Origin: Paragorgia papillata
Lineage: Eukaryota > Cnidaria > Anthozoa > Scleralcyonacea > Coralliidae
DNA length: 64,000 nucleotides
Direction: 5' to 3'
NCBI GenBank assembly: GCA_035771165.1
Contig: JAWNZC010000237.1
Location: 876,501-940,500, forward strand
In this document: positions 32,801 to 61,887 of the stretch, in pieces
Layout of the letters: every line of letters begins with the position of its first letter
How positions within the stretch are numbered: position 1 is the stretch's first letter
The notes under the pieces: model-generated
Told to the model about the DNA's origin: nothing
Database searches by the model: none
The model's input: the letters and a program-made list of their open reading frames with translations, nothing else
Made by a program: the position numbers and the translations under genes

Positions 32801-35800
32801 GTCTAAGCTAGCCTATATTTCTATGGTGGTTGCCTGCTTGTAACAAAAAGTTGGCTGCTTGTTATGGCTGTTCTTCGAAGTGTTATATTTAGGTGAATTT
32901 GCGCATGTTTCTTGTTTGTTTGTTTATGATTGTGAGTTATGCGAATTAGAATAATCAGAACTTCACGCACGCTGATTGGATGCATTCTGAATTTAGCAAT
33001 TCAAATAAAACACAAACGTATATTAGACAGCTCTTTACAGATATCCCATCCATCACATTGTACTTTCAAAAAGCTCTATATTTTAGTATATAAATCAATA
33101 ATTACAGATGGCAACCCCCCTCACGTTCAAAGTATGCACTATCCGATACGATTTGGCATGGTTGCCTGCTTGTAACAAAAAATGCCATCAAAAGTAATAT
33201 TTTGAAGTCTTGGCCGGCCGTCTATTAAAAATTCTCATGCAGAATATTTCAATTCACAGGTTCAAGAAAAAAACAGTGCTCTCGTGGATCCAGTGTTTGC
33301 TGAGGTTAGCTTCAAATTATCAACGGACTCCATTTTCCCGTTGTACTGTGCTGTACTGTATTGCATTGTACTGTACTGCTCTGCGATGTACTGCTAGCTG
33401 TACTGTACTGTCACTGCACTGTACTAAATACATATGACGTCACAACATGTAAAAAAAGAAAGAAAAAGTATACCACGAGACGAAGTCGAGGAAAAGAAAC
33501 TCGTTAAAAGACCTCTTGTTTGGACTTTTTATATATAGAAAATCTTTGGTACTTTTTGATAGGAATTGCTTAATATTATCATCAACTAAAGTTTCACCTT
33601 GATGTCTTTTTCTTCTGCTAAAGTTGGTTTACTATTCACAGGAAATGACGTCAACCCAAGGAACACGCCAAAGATTATAAGTATATAGAAAAGCCCAACC
33701 ATGAGATACTTTAACGCGCTCTATCTTTTTTAGGAGCGTAGTCAAAAAGCTCGCGGTGTGGTCACAGTTGCCTTCCTTCCAGTCTTAAATCAAATATCTG
33801 TTCTCAATATGGATGGAGAGTTATCTCTGCAGCAAACCAACAAGGTATATCTGTGAAACAACAATCGAAATATAGCAAGGTTAGATCTACTGCCGAAACA
33901 GAGAACGTAGGAATCTAACGTTTCGAGCGAAGGCCCCACGTTTCTCTCTGACGAAGGGCCTTCGCTCGAAACGTTAGACTCCTATATATGTTCTCTGTTT
34001 CGGCAGTATATCTAACTTTATACTATATTTCGATTGTTGTTTCTACACTGCCTACGCAGCACGCTACTTTTATATCTGTGAAAGGGTGGTAAGCTGCCGA
34101 GAATAGTTTTGATAACATAATACTGATGTTTGAAGCTTGGTTTTCCTGTTTCAGGCGCCCCCGACCTTTACAAAATACAAAGTTCATAAGGAAATCTTAT
34201 GAAATACAGTAGTTACTTAGTCGCTAGGCTACTAGTGGTAAATGATCTGTATTCTCTAAACTACTTTCTCTGTAATCATGTTCTCTTCTTTTTTATCCCC
34301 CTTCATAAGATGTAACCATGCACATGTAATTTTTCGGGTATAAATTTAAAACTGTATTGAAAGTCTACAGTAAGTGTAGTTAATTTGCGTAGTAGAATTG
34401 TAATCTGCGTGTGGGGTAAATATACAATGTGCTTCCCAAAAAACGAACTCCAATTTTTCGACGCCGAAATTTCTATTGCGATACTATCTATAGGAATACA
34501 TTAATATGGCAACTTCAAACCCAAAGATTCTTGCCTTATTGTTAATTGTGCTTAAAATTGCCCTAAAAATGAAGGAAATGAAATTTAACAGGTTGAAAAA
34601 TTCAAAAATCCCCTATAGACCAAAACAATATGCCCAGGCCGGGACCTTTAGGACATTCGGGCTTCGCATTCGGTCAGGCGCCCTTTTCATCTGATTTCCC
34701 GGTAACTTTTTTGCTGCCAGTCCGCCCCTGCTTTGCTCTGTCCAAAACACGGCCTACTGTACGCAGCACTCTAGTTTTATACACTATAATAATGGTGTTC
34801 ATCATATTGGACATTATTGGATGCACATGTAAATATGTAGCGGCATTCTCGCGGCACTGAAAGATCTTTTCGCAGACCTTGCTCGCTCAGCCACCAGCGT
34901 GGTGAATTTTGGCCTCGGAAGCTAATTGCAGTGCTGGAAATTTTTTGTAAAAGTTGTTCGCAGGAAATATTTTGTATCTTGCAGGAAATATTTGTCAGTT
35001 TATTTAATCCAAGTCAAAGTTTAAAGATAAATTTCCTATTCTTCAGAAAATCGAAAAGCGTCACGGTCACACAATTTTGATGGGCATCACTTTTGATCGA
35101 ATATCAAGTTTCATATTCGATGACTCATCTTTCTATATTCTTGCCAAACCCAGCGGCGATTTGTAAACAATTCGAAAGTGTTTTGAAGGTTTATTACATG
35201 ACCTTAACCTGTCTAAGTTTCGTATATCCTTGCGCAAATGACGCAACGATTTGTTTTCGAAAACAATGAAATATTTATCATTTCAGTATAGTGTTGCTGT
35301 AGCAGGCTGCAGCTGTCATTGTGCATTTGCAAGAATGCAAGCTTATTTTATCATATTCAACTGTTTCAGCAATTGGATTTTTGACGCTAGTACTTGTATT
35401 ACGTAGTATTCAATTGAAAACGTTCGCTATTTCAAAGTATGTATAGATACCACATTCAGATAAATTATGGTTTTGAGATACAAACTTGCAAGTCTGGTGG
35501 TATCACAACTTATAAAATTGAAAAATTCTATCAGGCAGGAATTCGTTAATTTAGTTTAGCAGGAAATATTTATTTTTGGATTTTGCTGCCCAGAAGAAAA
35601 ATGCTTTATCTAGGACTGGCTAATTGAAAGTGCAAAATGAAAGATGGTAAACTGCCGAGATTAGTTTTGATAAAGGAATACTGACGTCTCGAGGGAGCCC
35701 TTCATCGGAGTGACTGCACTGACTCGAAACGTCAGTATTTCGTTATCAAAACGATAATCTCAGCAGTTTACCCACCTTTTCAGTTTTGCTCTATCTAAAA

Positions 35801-35976
35801 CACTGCCTACACACCACTCTACTTGTTTTTACACTAATTCAAAGTGTGTTTGATATTTTTTCTAGGCAGTACAGAGCTGTATCGAAGGTTGTGCAAGGAT
35901 CTATCCAGTTATTAATAACTGCATAACAGAACATACCAAAAGAGTTATAAAGGAACCATTAACTAATAAACCATAA
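23895..35976 (+). CDS. EXOSC6: EXOSC6 / MTR3, RNA exosome ring subunit (complete, 11 exons)
   Basis: Exons are 23895-23987, 25227-25284, 25821-25899, 27600-27645, 28725-28790, 28889-28951, 29708-29768, 30267-30352, 33260-33304, 33734-33844 and 35866-35976. Every junction is GT-AG and in phase, giving 819 nt and 272 residues, the length of human EXOSC6. The start is supported by MPVDHRRICGP (human MPGDHRRIRGP). Other family landmarks are RQDGRK (35-45), QAKGSAYIEMGKTKIICSV (about 59-77), KLTCEMKYAPF (94-104), ITQALEPAVIM (125-135), DAGIEMYDLVTACSL (170-184), VAFLPVLNQ and EGCARIYPV. This is the RNase PH-like fold; MTR3 is catalytically inactive and pairs with RRP42 (EXOSC7) in the six-member ring that channels RNA to the exosome nucleases in nucleus and cytoplasm. 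Introns 6 and 7 are mostly tandem repeats, and introns 3, 4 and 8 hold transposons. The only uncertainty is expression-level detail. Confidence 0.95.
24919..25095. mobile_element. Small MITE in EXOSC6 intron 1
   Basis: ATAGACCATTTACACGATGA on the left pairs with the inverse of TCATTATATAAATGGCCTAT. The inner arms share GTAGTTACGTACC-like and GGCAAAGCATT words. Confidence 0.6.
25543..25676. repeat. Q-family repeat (GGCAGCAATGGGTTAA ends)
   Basis: It begins TTAACCCATGCATTCCTGCC and ends GGCAGCAATGGGTTAA, enclosing GCCAGATGATTTTACTTGTC and GAGGACCCTCAGA. Fragments recur at 3985-4070, 25915-26050, 27400-27545, 56222-56480 and 59222-59275. Confidence 0.55.
26865..27390. mobile_element. Long-TIR TTAA-flanked element, K family, copy 5, nested in a Q repeat
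   Basis: It starts GGGGTATTGGCAATAAAAA and ends with the inverse, between TTAA at 26861-26864 and 27391-27394. The arms exceed 200 bp (GGTCCAAATATTTCCAAAAC and inverse). The flanking bases are the two halves of a Q-family repeat, so it inserted there. Confidence 0.8.
27686..28631. mobile_element. hAT element in EXOSC6 intron 4
   Basis: The ends are CAGGGGCGTCATGGC and the inverse of GCCACGACGCCCCTG. The 8-bp flanks are ATAACTAT and ATAATTAT. A SINE is inserted at 27951-28165. No intact transposase ORF is present. Confidence 0.75.
27951..28165 (-). mobile_element. 5S-rRNA-derived SINE inside the hAT element
   Basis: The minus strand reads GGTTAGTACTTGGATGGGTG followed by CCATCTGGGCATAG, then the conserved tail CCGGGTTCTCTGG and AAAATCAACACC. 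Confidence 0.75.
29061..29535. repeat. 20-bp minisatellite in EXOSC6 intron 6
   Basis: About 24 units of ATTGTAAGACGTTACGCTAC run with T/C and G/C variants, and higher-order repetition (GTTAC, CCTTACCCTAC blocks alternate). The array occupies most of the 756-bp intron 28952-29707. Confidence 0.95.
29803..30195. repeat. GTT/GGT microsatellite filling EXOSC6 intron 7
   Basis: Mixed GTT and GGT triplets run almost from the donor side (29769) to 70 bp before the acceptor (30266). The long ORFs on both strands are low-complexity artefacts. Confidence 0.95.
30353..31158. other. EXOSC6 intron 8, 5' part, no repeat recognised
   Basis: AT-rich sequence without ORF, tandem repeat or clear inverted repeat. 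Confidence 0.3.
31160..31268 (+). mobile_element. 5S-rRNA-derived SINE, head portion
   Basis: The plus strand reads GTCGGATTGGGTTAGCACTT then GGATAGGTGACC, followed by the junction word ATGTGAGTAGAGTTGTTGG. It is truncated before the tail. Confidence 0.65.
31637..32060. mobile_element. Harbinger-like MITE filled with GTTGAA/TTCAAC words
   Basis: The ends are GGCCTGGCCAAACGCTTTCA and the inverse. The whole interior is repetition of TTCAACAT / ATGTTGAA in both orientations. TAA/TTA-like bases flank it. It lies in EXOSC6 intron 8. Confidence 0.7.
32164..32240 (+). mobile_element. Degraded SINE tail
   Basis: CCTGTGCGTCGAGGGGTTTT and CGCAAAATCAACACC match the tail of the 5S-derived SINE. A (CA)n run precedes it at about 32138. 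Confidence 0.4.
32275..33226. mobile_element. ~950-bp foldback element with long TIRs
   Basis: The ends are TAGACGGCCGGCCAA and the inverse. The arms, 32275-32540 and 32868-33226, pair over roughly 260 bp including AATCAGCGTGCGTGAAGTT. It lies just upstream of EXOSC6 exon 9. Confidence 0.65.
33850..34076. repeat. Inverted dimer with hammerhead-like cores
   Basis: The left arm (AATCGAAATATAGCAAGG ... GAATCTAACGTTTCGAGCG) is the inverse of the right arm (CGCTCGAAACGTTAGACTCC ... CTATATTTCGATTG). The right arm carries CTGACGA ... GAAAC. It starts 5 bp after EXOSC6 exon 10. Confidence 0.6.
34140..35630. other. EXOSC6 intron 10, largely unassigned
   Basis: It holds a short fragment of the CACTGCCTACGCAGCACGCT repeat family near 34740 and otherwise AT-rich sequence without recognised features. 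Confidence 0.3.
35637..35826. repeat. Inverted dimer, second subfamily, hammerhead-like
   Basis: GGTAAACTGCCGAGATTAG ... ACTGACG is the inverse of CGTCAGTATTTCG ... CAGTTTACC, around a TTCATCGGAGTG centre. The same design appears at 59927-60100. Confidence 0.6.
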
Positions 35977-36131
35977 AACTATACGTCGCTACCTTCTAGT
36001 CTAGTTTCTACGCCTCTCGTAATTTCTGCCATGAGCTTGGCCGTGTATTAGGGGAAGGCCTAGAAACTAACTAGACTAGTCACTTTCCGTTGTATATTGC
36101 AACTGTACCTTAACCCACCTCACCCGTGTTG

Positions 36132-36137
36132 AATAAA
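36132..36137 (+). terminator. Polyadenylation signal of EXOSC6
   Basis: AATAAA lies 156 bp after the EXOSC6 stop codon and is the first such hexamer downstream in a plausible position. Confidence 0.55.
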
Positions 36138-36627
36138 AATATTTTTTAGAAACATTTTGTTTGACCAATACAATTTTTAGTCACTCAGCTCGATTACGGT
36201 CTATTATAGTTCCTATCTGAGCGAGTTTTAGTCTTCAAATGTAAATTTAGTGTTAGCAAAAAATGTCCTGTACGTTATTACCTCCGTCAGGAGATTATGT
36301 TTTCACGTCTGTTTGTTTGTCTGTTTGTCTGTCGCCAAGATATCTCACAAAGTACTGCATAAGTTTTCGTGAAAGTTTGTGCAAAGATTGATCATAGACC
36401 ATGCAAGGACCAAGTTATTAAATTTTGGTTTAATTTGGTTGAAAATTGGATGAGAATTTAAAAAAGTTTCTCCGTGTAGAAGAAATAGTTAAAAAAAAGC
36501 TTGATTGCGCTCATTATTATGCATTATATTTACATGCCAATCATAAATATTCACAAACAAGCTGAAGTCACGAGGTATGCGGTAAGAGTTCCCTCTTGGT
36601 GTATAATAAAACATTTATCATTATTAA

Positions 36628-37665
36628 AGTGCATATAAACCCAAATTTTTTTAAATCTGAATACGTTCTACATAGAGCAAACAGTTGTTCAGTGAAATAT
36701 TATGTTGATTGGAGTTATTCTTCAATGTCTTTTGGCGATTCGCATTTCTAGTATGGTAATGAGATGACGTCTATATATAGTCATCATTATCTATACAATA
36801 TTTATTTGCAGGAGTGACACGACCCAATTAATGGTGTGTTTGAACAACATGTTCCATATTGTACGAGTTTTTCCACAAAAATTCTCATGTACACGCGTAA
36901 AAATCTCGCAAGTTGTTACAGCGTTGTTGCCTGAACAATGCTGTAACAACTTGTTGACATATGTGAACAACATTGATAAATGAACAACATTGTTCATCAT
37001 TGTTTCAACAAGTTGTTACAGCTTGATGAAACAACACCGTTGTTCACGCATGTTGTAACAACCGAAGAACGTGTTGATACATCAACCATGTTCACCATTG
37101 TTGTTCATCGTTGTTATTTCGTCATGCTGTTACATCATGTACGAATACGTTGTTGGCTATAAAAATGTGCTGTTGGAACAACTTGTTCATGACTGTTGAT
37201 TTATCCGTGAACAAGTTGTTCGAACCATAAGTGAACAACTTGTTCACGGCGAGCAGCACAACATTGTTCACGCCTGTTGACAACCGTGAACAAGTTGTGC
37301 GTTTTTACGCGTGTAGTTTATCTTACCAAAAAGAGAAAGAAAGCCAAATGCCTACATGTCATCATTATCTATACAATATTTATTTGCAGGAGTGACATGA
37401 CTCAATTCTTCCATTAATGGGTGCGTTTGAACAACATGTTCCATATTGTATGAGTTTTTCCACAAAAATTCTCAGGTAGCTTATCTTGCCAAAAAGAGAA
37501 AGAAAGCCAAATGCCTACATAGACGTCATCTCATTACCATACTAGAAATGCGAATCGCCAAAAAACATTGAAGAATAGCTCCAATCAAAAAAATATTTCA
37601 CTGAACAACTGTTTGCTCTATGTAGAACGTATTCAAATGATAAAAAATTTGGGTTTATATGCACT
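36628..37665. mobile_element. K-family element enlarged by a tandem duplication and a nested MITE
   Basis: AGTGCATATAAACCC and its inverse sit between TTAA at 36624-36627 and 37666-37669. About 150 bp of its centre is present twice (about 36780-37360 and 37361-37520), and the first copy carries the MITE at 36892-37313. Confidence 0.8.
36892..37313. mobile_element. GTTGTTCA-rich palindromic MITE, copy 3
   Basis: The ends CACGCGTAAAAA and inverse are intact, with TA at 36890-36891 and 37314-37315. The uninterrupted duplicate of the target (CTCAGGTAGCTTATC, about 37475) confirms a single TA at the empty site. Confidence 0.9.
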
Positions 37666-38097
37666 TTAACATTATCCAACATTGCAATTCTACAATCAAG
37701 CTTTGAAATGCGGCAGTGAATTAAGGTTACAAATTTAGAACTATTTTGTCTCTAGATTTCTAGTCTCCAATTCCCGAAAGCGTCTTGGGATTATCGGAGA
37801 AGCAAGCCTAAAACATTGTTCCGCTCGTCTACCAGTGGAATAACTTTGGGGTCATCAAGGCAACACCGCTGCCAAACGTTTGCGCATGCGTGAATTCGCT
37901 AGAGTAAACATTGCGCGAGAAGTGGGAACTAGCCGTGGCGACAACAACCAGACAGTGAAGACTAAGTAAGACTCGACTATTCATTTGTGTTTTAAAAAAA
38001 GGGTAAAGAAAATTACGAAGGGGTAATTTCAGAATACGTTACAATATTGACAAAGAAGCCATGTACAAATTACCTACCTTATCTTTTTGGTAGTATG

Positions 38098-38512
38098 CAA
38101 CCTCGTTCCCAGAGCCCACGTTCCCCACCCGGGAAACGAGAGACTCTGGGATAATCCGTTTCAAATCACAGGATTCTTGTTATTCCGGTTGAGGTACGCA
38201 TGCGTAAATATCCGAGCGGAATATGGATAGTATGGTCTCCTTGTTTGACTTTTCCCCAAACAAGTCAATGGGGTTGCTGGCGAAGCTCGAATTACAGCAT
38301 CTACACACACACGGCGAAGATATCGATCGCGGCAACGTCTTCACTGGAGTCTTGTCGTCCGACATCTGTTATTTTGGTTTTATTAATTCTACTTCCGGTC
38401 ACTTCAGACCACCTCATGCTCACTATTCAGCTAATAACGTAACGATTTGAAACGGATTATCCCAGAGTCTCTCGTTTCCCGGGTGGGAACGTGGGCTCTG
38501 GGAACGAGATTG
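38098..38512. mobile_element. Mutator-like MITE with 9-bp target duplication
   Basis: Inverted repeats of about 70 bp (CTCGTTCCCAGAGCCCACG near each end) are flanked by GGTAGTATG at 38089-38097 and 38513-38521. A 75-codon open frame at 38223-38450 runs into the right TIR and is not supported as a gene. Its minus strand contains AATAAA at 38384-38379. Confidence 0.85.
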
Positions 38513-38927
38513 GGTAGTATGCTTATAATTTTAACTTTTGTGTCGAACTCTCCGAGCAGTCCAAATATTTCAGTGTTTTCCCGCTCTTTTTTTGAGGACG
38601 AGTTCGGACGTCGCGCATGCGCAAAACGTTTGGCAGCGGTGTTCATCAAGGCAGGTGTGTGACAGACCGAGGGCAGAAGGGAGCTGGGGCAGAAGGGAGC
38701 TGGGACTAGGGAGTGGCCGTACCTTAGATATGGCTCATCAGGGTCTGGTAGAAGACCAAGTTCTCTTTCGTGGCCAAACGTTCTGCGTGTGATACCACGG
38801 AAGGCTAGCCATTTTGCTGCCCTGTTCTGAACGTCCATGGCACAACTGCACGGCAGTGACTTGTCGAGGGCTCCTACATGAGATGTGTCAGCCGTCCTTC
38901 GCTTCTAACGTTCATAGATCTAGATCA

Positions 38928-57717
<18,790 letters not shown>

Positions 57718-58688
57718 CTTGAACTAATAGTGCGGCACGGGGGTGGGTGTTTACAAGTTTATTGAAAACCTTTATCCCGGGGGTATGATTTAGAAGTCAT
57801 GGTTGGGACTTTGAAGCTTCCCTGACCTATAAATCACTGATCTATATCCTAACCTTACATGTAACCATGCAATCATTAGACTATTAATTTCATAAAACTT
57901 TTAGTACTAACAGTCTGAGTGTGTGACGTCATTTTGGGACTTATATGAAACTTCACCCACTGTTAGGGTTATCACCACTATATACATGCTGGTATTCTTA
58001 GGTTTCAATCATGTGACTTTTTGCTTGGTATTTCATTTCCAATTTCCAGATGGTGATCAGCCAAAATAAAATTAGATTGATCTGTATAACATTTATAGCA
58101 CAACGCAAGCATACAAGCGATTTATAATATGAAAGTAAACAACTCCAGTGATAATTGACCTCTCGAGCTCCACTTGCCCTTGACCGCTGTCTGGAGTATT
58201 CTGTACAGATAAAACGGTGACGTCACGTGAAAGTATAGACTAGAGGTTGGTGCCTAATTATGCTAATATATTTGGTGACTGCATGTGTATCATGAAAATA
58301 TAACCATATTGGTGTACTAAAGAATTACATTTTTTCTGACCCTCTTTCAAACGGAATGGTGAAAAAATGTTACCCATACTATCCAGATGAGAGATCCCAA
58401 ATGGGGGCACGCGGATTGCGGAGGGGTGCTTACTTTGTGTTTCGCACACAAATTTGTTATTCTTTGACCCTGACCCTGAAAACACCCTAATCTAATCCTA
58501 ACCCTGATCCCAACCCCAATCCTTACCTTAATCCTAACCTCAATCATAATCCTAACCCCAATCCTAAACCTAATCCTAACAACCCTAATGCATATTCGTG
58601 CGCGAAATGAGGAGGTAAAAGGGGTGGGTAGCCCACCCCCTTTTACCCCCTTGATCCTTTGTGTGCCCCGTTATCCCTACGAGCAAGA
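57718..58688. other. MAPKAPK5 upstream region with degenerate telomere-like repeat
   Basis: The MAPKAPK5 promoter must lie at the left of this stretch. From 58466 to 58585 degenerate CCTAATCCTAACCC units run in tandem. No ORF of interest. Confidence 0.5.
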
Positions 58689-59233
58689 AAATGGCCACCC
58701 ATGTTTATATAGCCTGATGCAAACACGAGAGTGAGTTGGGAGAATTTGAAAGGTTATGTAAACCCGAACTGTAGGTGTGGGTTTATACTACCATTTGCGT
58801 TCAAGCTTGAAGCGTGAACTATTTCGCACGTTTGCTTACGTTTGAAAAGACGTTTTGACCAATGAAATGCGTTTGTTCACGTGAAATTCACGTGTGAAAA
58901 AAATACATGCATTTCATTGGTCAAACCGAGGTAAGTAATTAGTCAAAGTAAACGTCAGCTTTTCAAACGTAAACAAACGTGCGAAATAGTTCATGCTTCA
59001 AGCTTGAACGCAAATGGTAGCTAGTATAAGTATACTTTTGAATTCTCCCAAATGCACTCAAGTGTTTGCATCAGGTTATATAAACAGTGCAGGGCATCCG
59101 TTTTCTATAATTTCTTTTATGAAATAAAGCTAAGAAATTTGCCATGACATCACAACCGTGTTTACATATCCTGGCCAATAAACATGGTAATTGACCAATC
59201 ACAGCGTGCGTAAGATGCAACCTATTTTACATC
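58689..59233. repeat. P-family repeat, copy 3, with nested foldback MITE
   Basis: This is the inverse orientation of 14244-14555, from ATGGCCACCCATGTTTATAT to GCAACCTATTTTAC. A MITE at about 58788-59020 (CTACCATTTGCGTTCAAGC and inverse) interrupts it. A Q-repeat fragment follows to 59275. Confidence 0.6.
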
Positions 59234-59556
59234 AAAGGGAGAACCCTCAGACATCCTAGGCAGCAACGGATTAATCCAGAACAACATGTAAAACGTTTAA
59301 AAATATTTAACATATCAATTGCGCAAAACGTTTGGTAGCGGTGTTCCCCTGACCCCCGTAAGCAAGATAAGTTGGATCCAGTCTTCTTTATTTATCCACT
59401 CGCTTTATTTCTATTGGCTGGCGCAAGAAGGAAGCTTTATTTGAATGTAGCAGTGTTTGTGTTCTTCGAAGTTTTCGAAGCCTCAGACTGCGGAAGAGAG
59501 GTTCTTTTGTCTTTCATACATCTTTAGTCATTTTTTTGCTGTTTTTTATCGAAGCA

Positions 59557-61844
59557 ATGGCCAGTCTTGATGCAGACGAAGAGCCTCCTCCATGCTCGAC
59601 GGCTTATAATATACGATTGACGAAAGAAGAACACGAAACGGTTGTTTCAGCCGAGACTGAGAAACAACTGAACTCGTTGCTGCTGCATCTCGAAAAGAAC
59701 CCGAAAATGTTCTCTGAGTTTTTAAAGAAAAGGAAAGTCAGTGAGATGGAGAGGGCTGGTTTGTTTTCCAACCTCAAGGTCAAGGTTCTTTCTGCCATTT
59801 ATGGTAAAGACTTCATGGATGATATCGATCTAGAAACGTGCAAAAATAAGTTGGAAGAATTTGAGACAACCACCGTAAATACATACAACAATTCGCAAGG
59901 TAATATGCAATAACCGGAATAGAGCAAAGTGAAAAGATGGTCAACTGCCGAGAACAGTTTCGATATACGAAAGTACTGACGGTTTCAATGAAAGCCTCCG
60001 CTCGAAATGTCAGTATTTCGTTATTAAAACTATTCTCAACCGTTTACCACCTTCTCACTTTCCTCTATCTATTGAAACACTGCATACGCTGGGCACTCCA
60101 GTCTACTCTTTTAAGCCCCGCACAGACGACCAAGTTTTCCTTGACAAGTTTTTCCTTGACAAGTTAGTTTTGTTCGTGTGTACGACACAAATTGACAAGT
60201 TTTTCCTTGACAAGGAGCCTCTTTTGAACAAGGGAATTTGTTCGTGTCATACACTGTATAGTCGTCAAGGAAAACTTGACAAGATCATCTCCTAAGCTTA
60301 TTTAATATGCGATCATTGCCGTCAAGGAAAACTTATCCAACCGTACACACGAGCAATTATAACTTATCAAGGAAAATTGTTGGGAAAAAACGTGTTCATC
60401 GTACACACGAGCAAGGAAAGCTACCAAGGAACTTGTCAAGGAAAACCTGGTCGTCTGTGCGGGGCTTTACACCCTAATGCCCTATGCAATAGTCTTGCAT
60501 TTAAAAACTAACAAATGACATATATTTAATACCTAAAGAGTAATTGTGAACACATCCTTCAATAGGCGAGATATAGAATAAAATAGTGATAGAAATACAA
60601 AAAATGGTGATTGACTCTTTATAATACAGTTTTATTTGTGTTAAATTTTTTACCTCAGACTATGTTCTTTCTCTGATAATGAATGGCAGTATTCTTTATT
60701 TTAAGAGTCCAAAGGACGAACTCATAAATTTTCACATTCACAAATACGATATTCAAAAAGAATCGCAGAAAGACAGGGTAGATGTTGTAGTACTCCACCA
60801 CCACCTCCACCACCACCTCCACCACCACCACCACCACCACTACCACCACCACTGCCTATGGTCATTCAGGGATGCAATGGAGAACCTAAGGTGAATACCT
60901 ATGTTATCGTCACCTACAGTATTACATATACAGTATACTGCTTTCCGTGATTTTCAGTTGAGCTTAGAGACCGGATTAAGTGTTATTGAAAAGTTTTATC
61001 GTTTCACAATTTGACACGTTCCCATGGGAAATTTGAATGTTTGAGCATTTTGACCAATAGAAATTAAGGCCTTACCCAAACTTTTAAATTTGCCCTTGAC
61101 AACATCATAAATTGCCCTTAGTAATGTATATGCATTTCAATGTTTAAACTTTTCAATAAAACTTTTCGAATCTAAGCTCAAATGAAAATCACTGACAGTA
61201 AATACTGTTCTGTCTTGTAATAATAATAATAATATTAATAAATTATAGTGGTTGGGTATATAGTTGAATCAGTGGGTGGTTTGGATGGGTGGATATGGGT
61301 AAGTGGATGGGTGGGTGGTTGTATAGGTGAATGCATGGATGGGTGGATGGCATTGGGTAGTTGGATGGATGGGTGGATGGCATTGGGTAGTTGGAATTGG
61401 GTGGTTGAATGGTTGGTCAGTCTATATAAAATGAAAAGTACAAAATTCTTTATTTTGTTTTCTTAAATTGGTTTTGGTAAAATTTCTATTTAACTAGCCT
61501 TTGTATTTTAGAAAAAGTATCTACACTGTATACCAATGTTCATAATTTGCATCTCACTTAGTACATACACATCTTAAATAGTGTCTTCCTTAATCCCAAC
61601 AGGCACTGCAAGAAAGGTCACAACTAAGGTATTGATTGTACAATAATATTGTTGCATACTGTAAAATGACTTGTGGTCAGAGCACTGCATTAGTAACCAA
61701 TTATAATTTTAGCAATTTCAAAAAGGATCATGTTAACAGAAAAAGGACAGCATCAACAAACATCCTTCAAGAAGAGATCAAATCAATGAGTAACAGAATT
61801 GTGAAAAGAAAACCCCTAGGACAGGTCTCAACCAATTCTGCAAG
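59557..61844 (+). CDS. Unrecognised gene, four 5' exons (partial at the right)
   Basis: The start ATG at 59557 (GCAATGG context) opens MASLDADEEPPP. Proposed exons are 59557-59899, 60659-60777, 61603-61628 and 61713-61844. All have GT-AG sites and compatible phases, giving at least 206 residues. Exon 1 (115 residues) is rich in Lys, Glu and Leu, with ETEKQLNSLLLHLEKN, EFLKKRKVSEMERAGLF and VKVLSAIYGKDF, which looks like helical or coiled-coil protein. Exon 2 has NGSILYFKSPKDEL; exon 4 is basic (KKDHVNRKRTAS, IVKRKPLGQ). I do not recognise a family. No domain, signal peptide or membrane segment is visible. It is head to head with MAPKAPK5, 1.84 kb away. The small exon 3 is the least certain part. 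The gene probably continues beyond the window. Confidence 0.55.
59927..60100. repeat. Inverted dimer repeat, hammerhead-like family
   Basis: GTCAACTGCCGAGAACAG ... ACTGACGG is the inverse of TGTCAGTATTTCG ... CTCAACCGTTTACC. The core is mutated (AATGAAAG ... GAAATG). It lies in intron 1 of the unknown gene. Confidence 0.55.
60114..60466. mobile_element. Harbinger-like MITE filled with CCTTGACAAG words
   Basis: AGCCCCGCACAGACGACC and its inverse are flanked by TTA at 60111-60113 and 60467-60469. The interior repeats TTTTCCTTGACAAG and its inverse. Confidence 0.8.
60785..60853. repeat. CCACCACCT microsatellite
   Basis: Tandem CCACCACCT/CCACCAC units start directly after the proposed exon 2 donor. 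Confidence 0.9.
61250..61420. repeat. GGATGGGTGGATGGCATTGG minisatellite
   Basis: GGTGGATGG-type tandem units, with a 37-bp unit clearly doubled at 61330-61400. It resembles, on the opposite strand, the CCATCCACC arrays of MAPKAPK5 intron 5. Confidence 0.85.
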
Positions 61845-61887
61845 GTAAATATTAACCATCTGTCAGTAGTCACTATCAGTAATTTAA

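Noticed and set aside
38223..38450. 75-codon ORF inside the Mutator-like MITE as a possible gene
   Set aside because: It ends inside the terminal inverted repeat, has no recognised domain, and the element is of MITE size.
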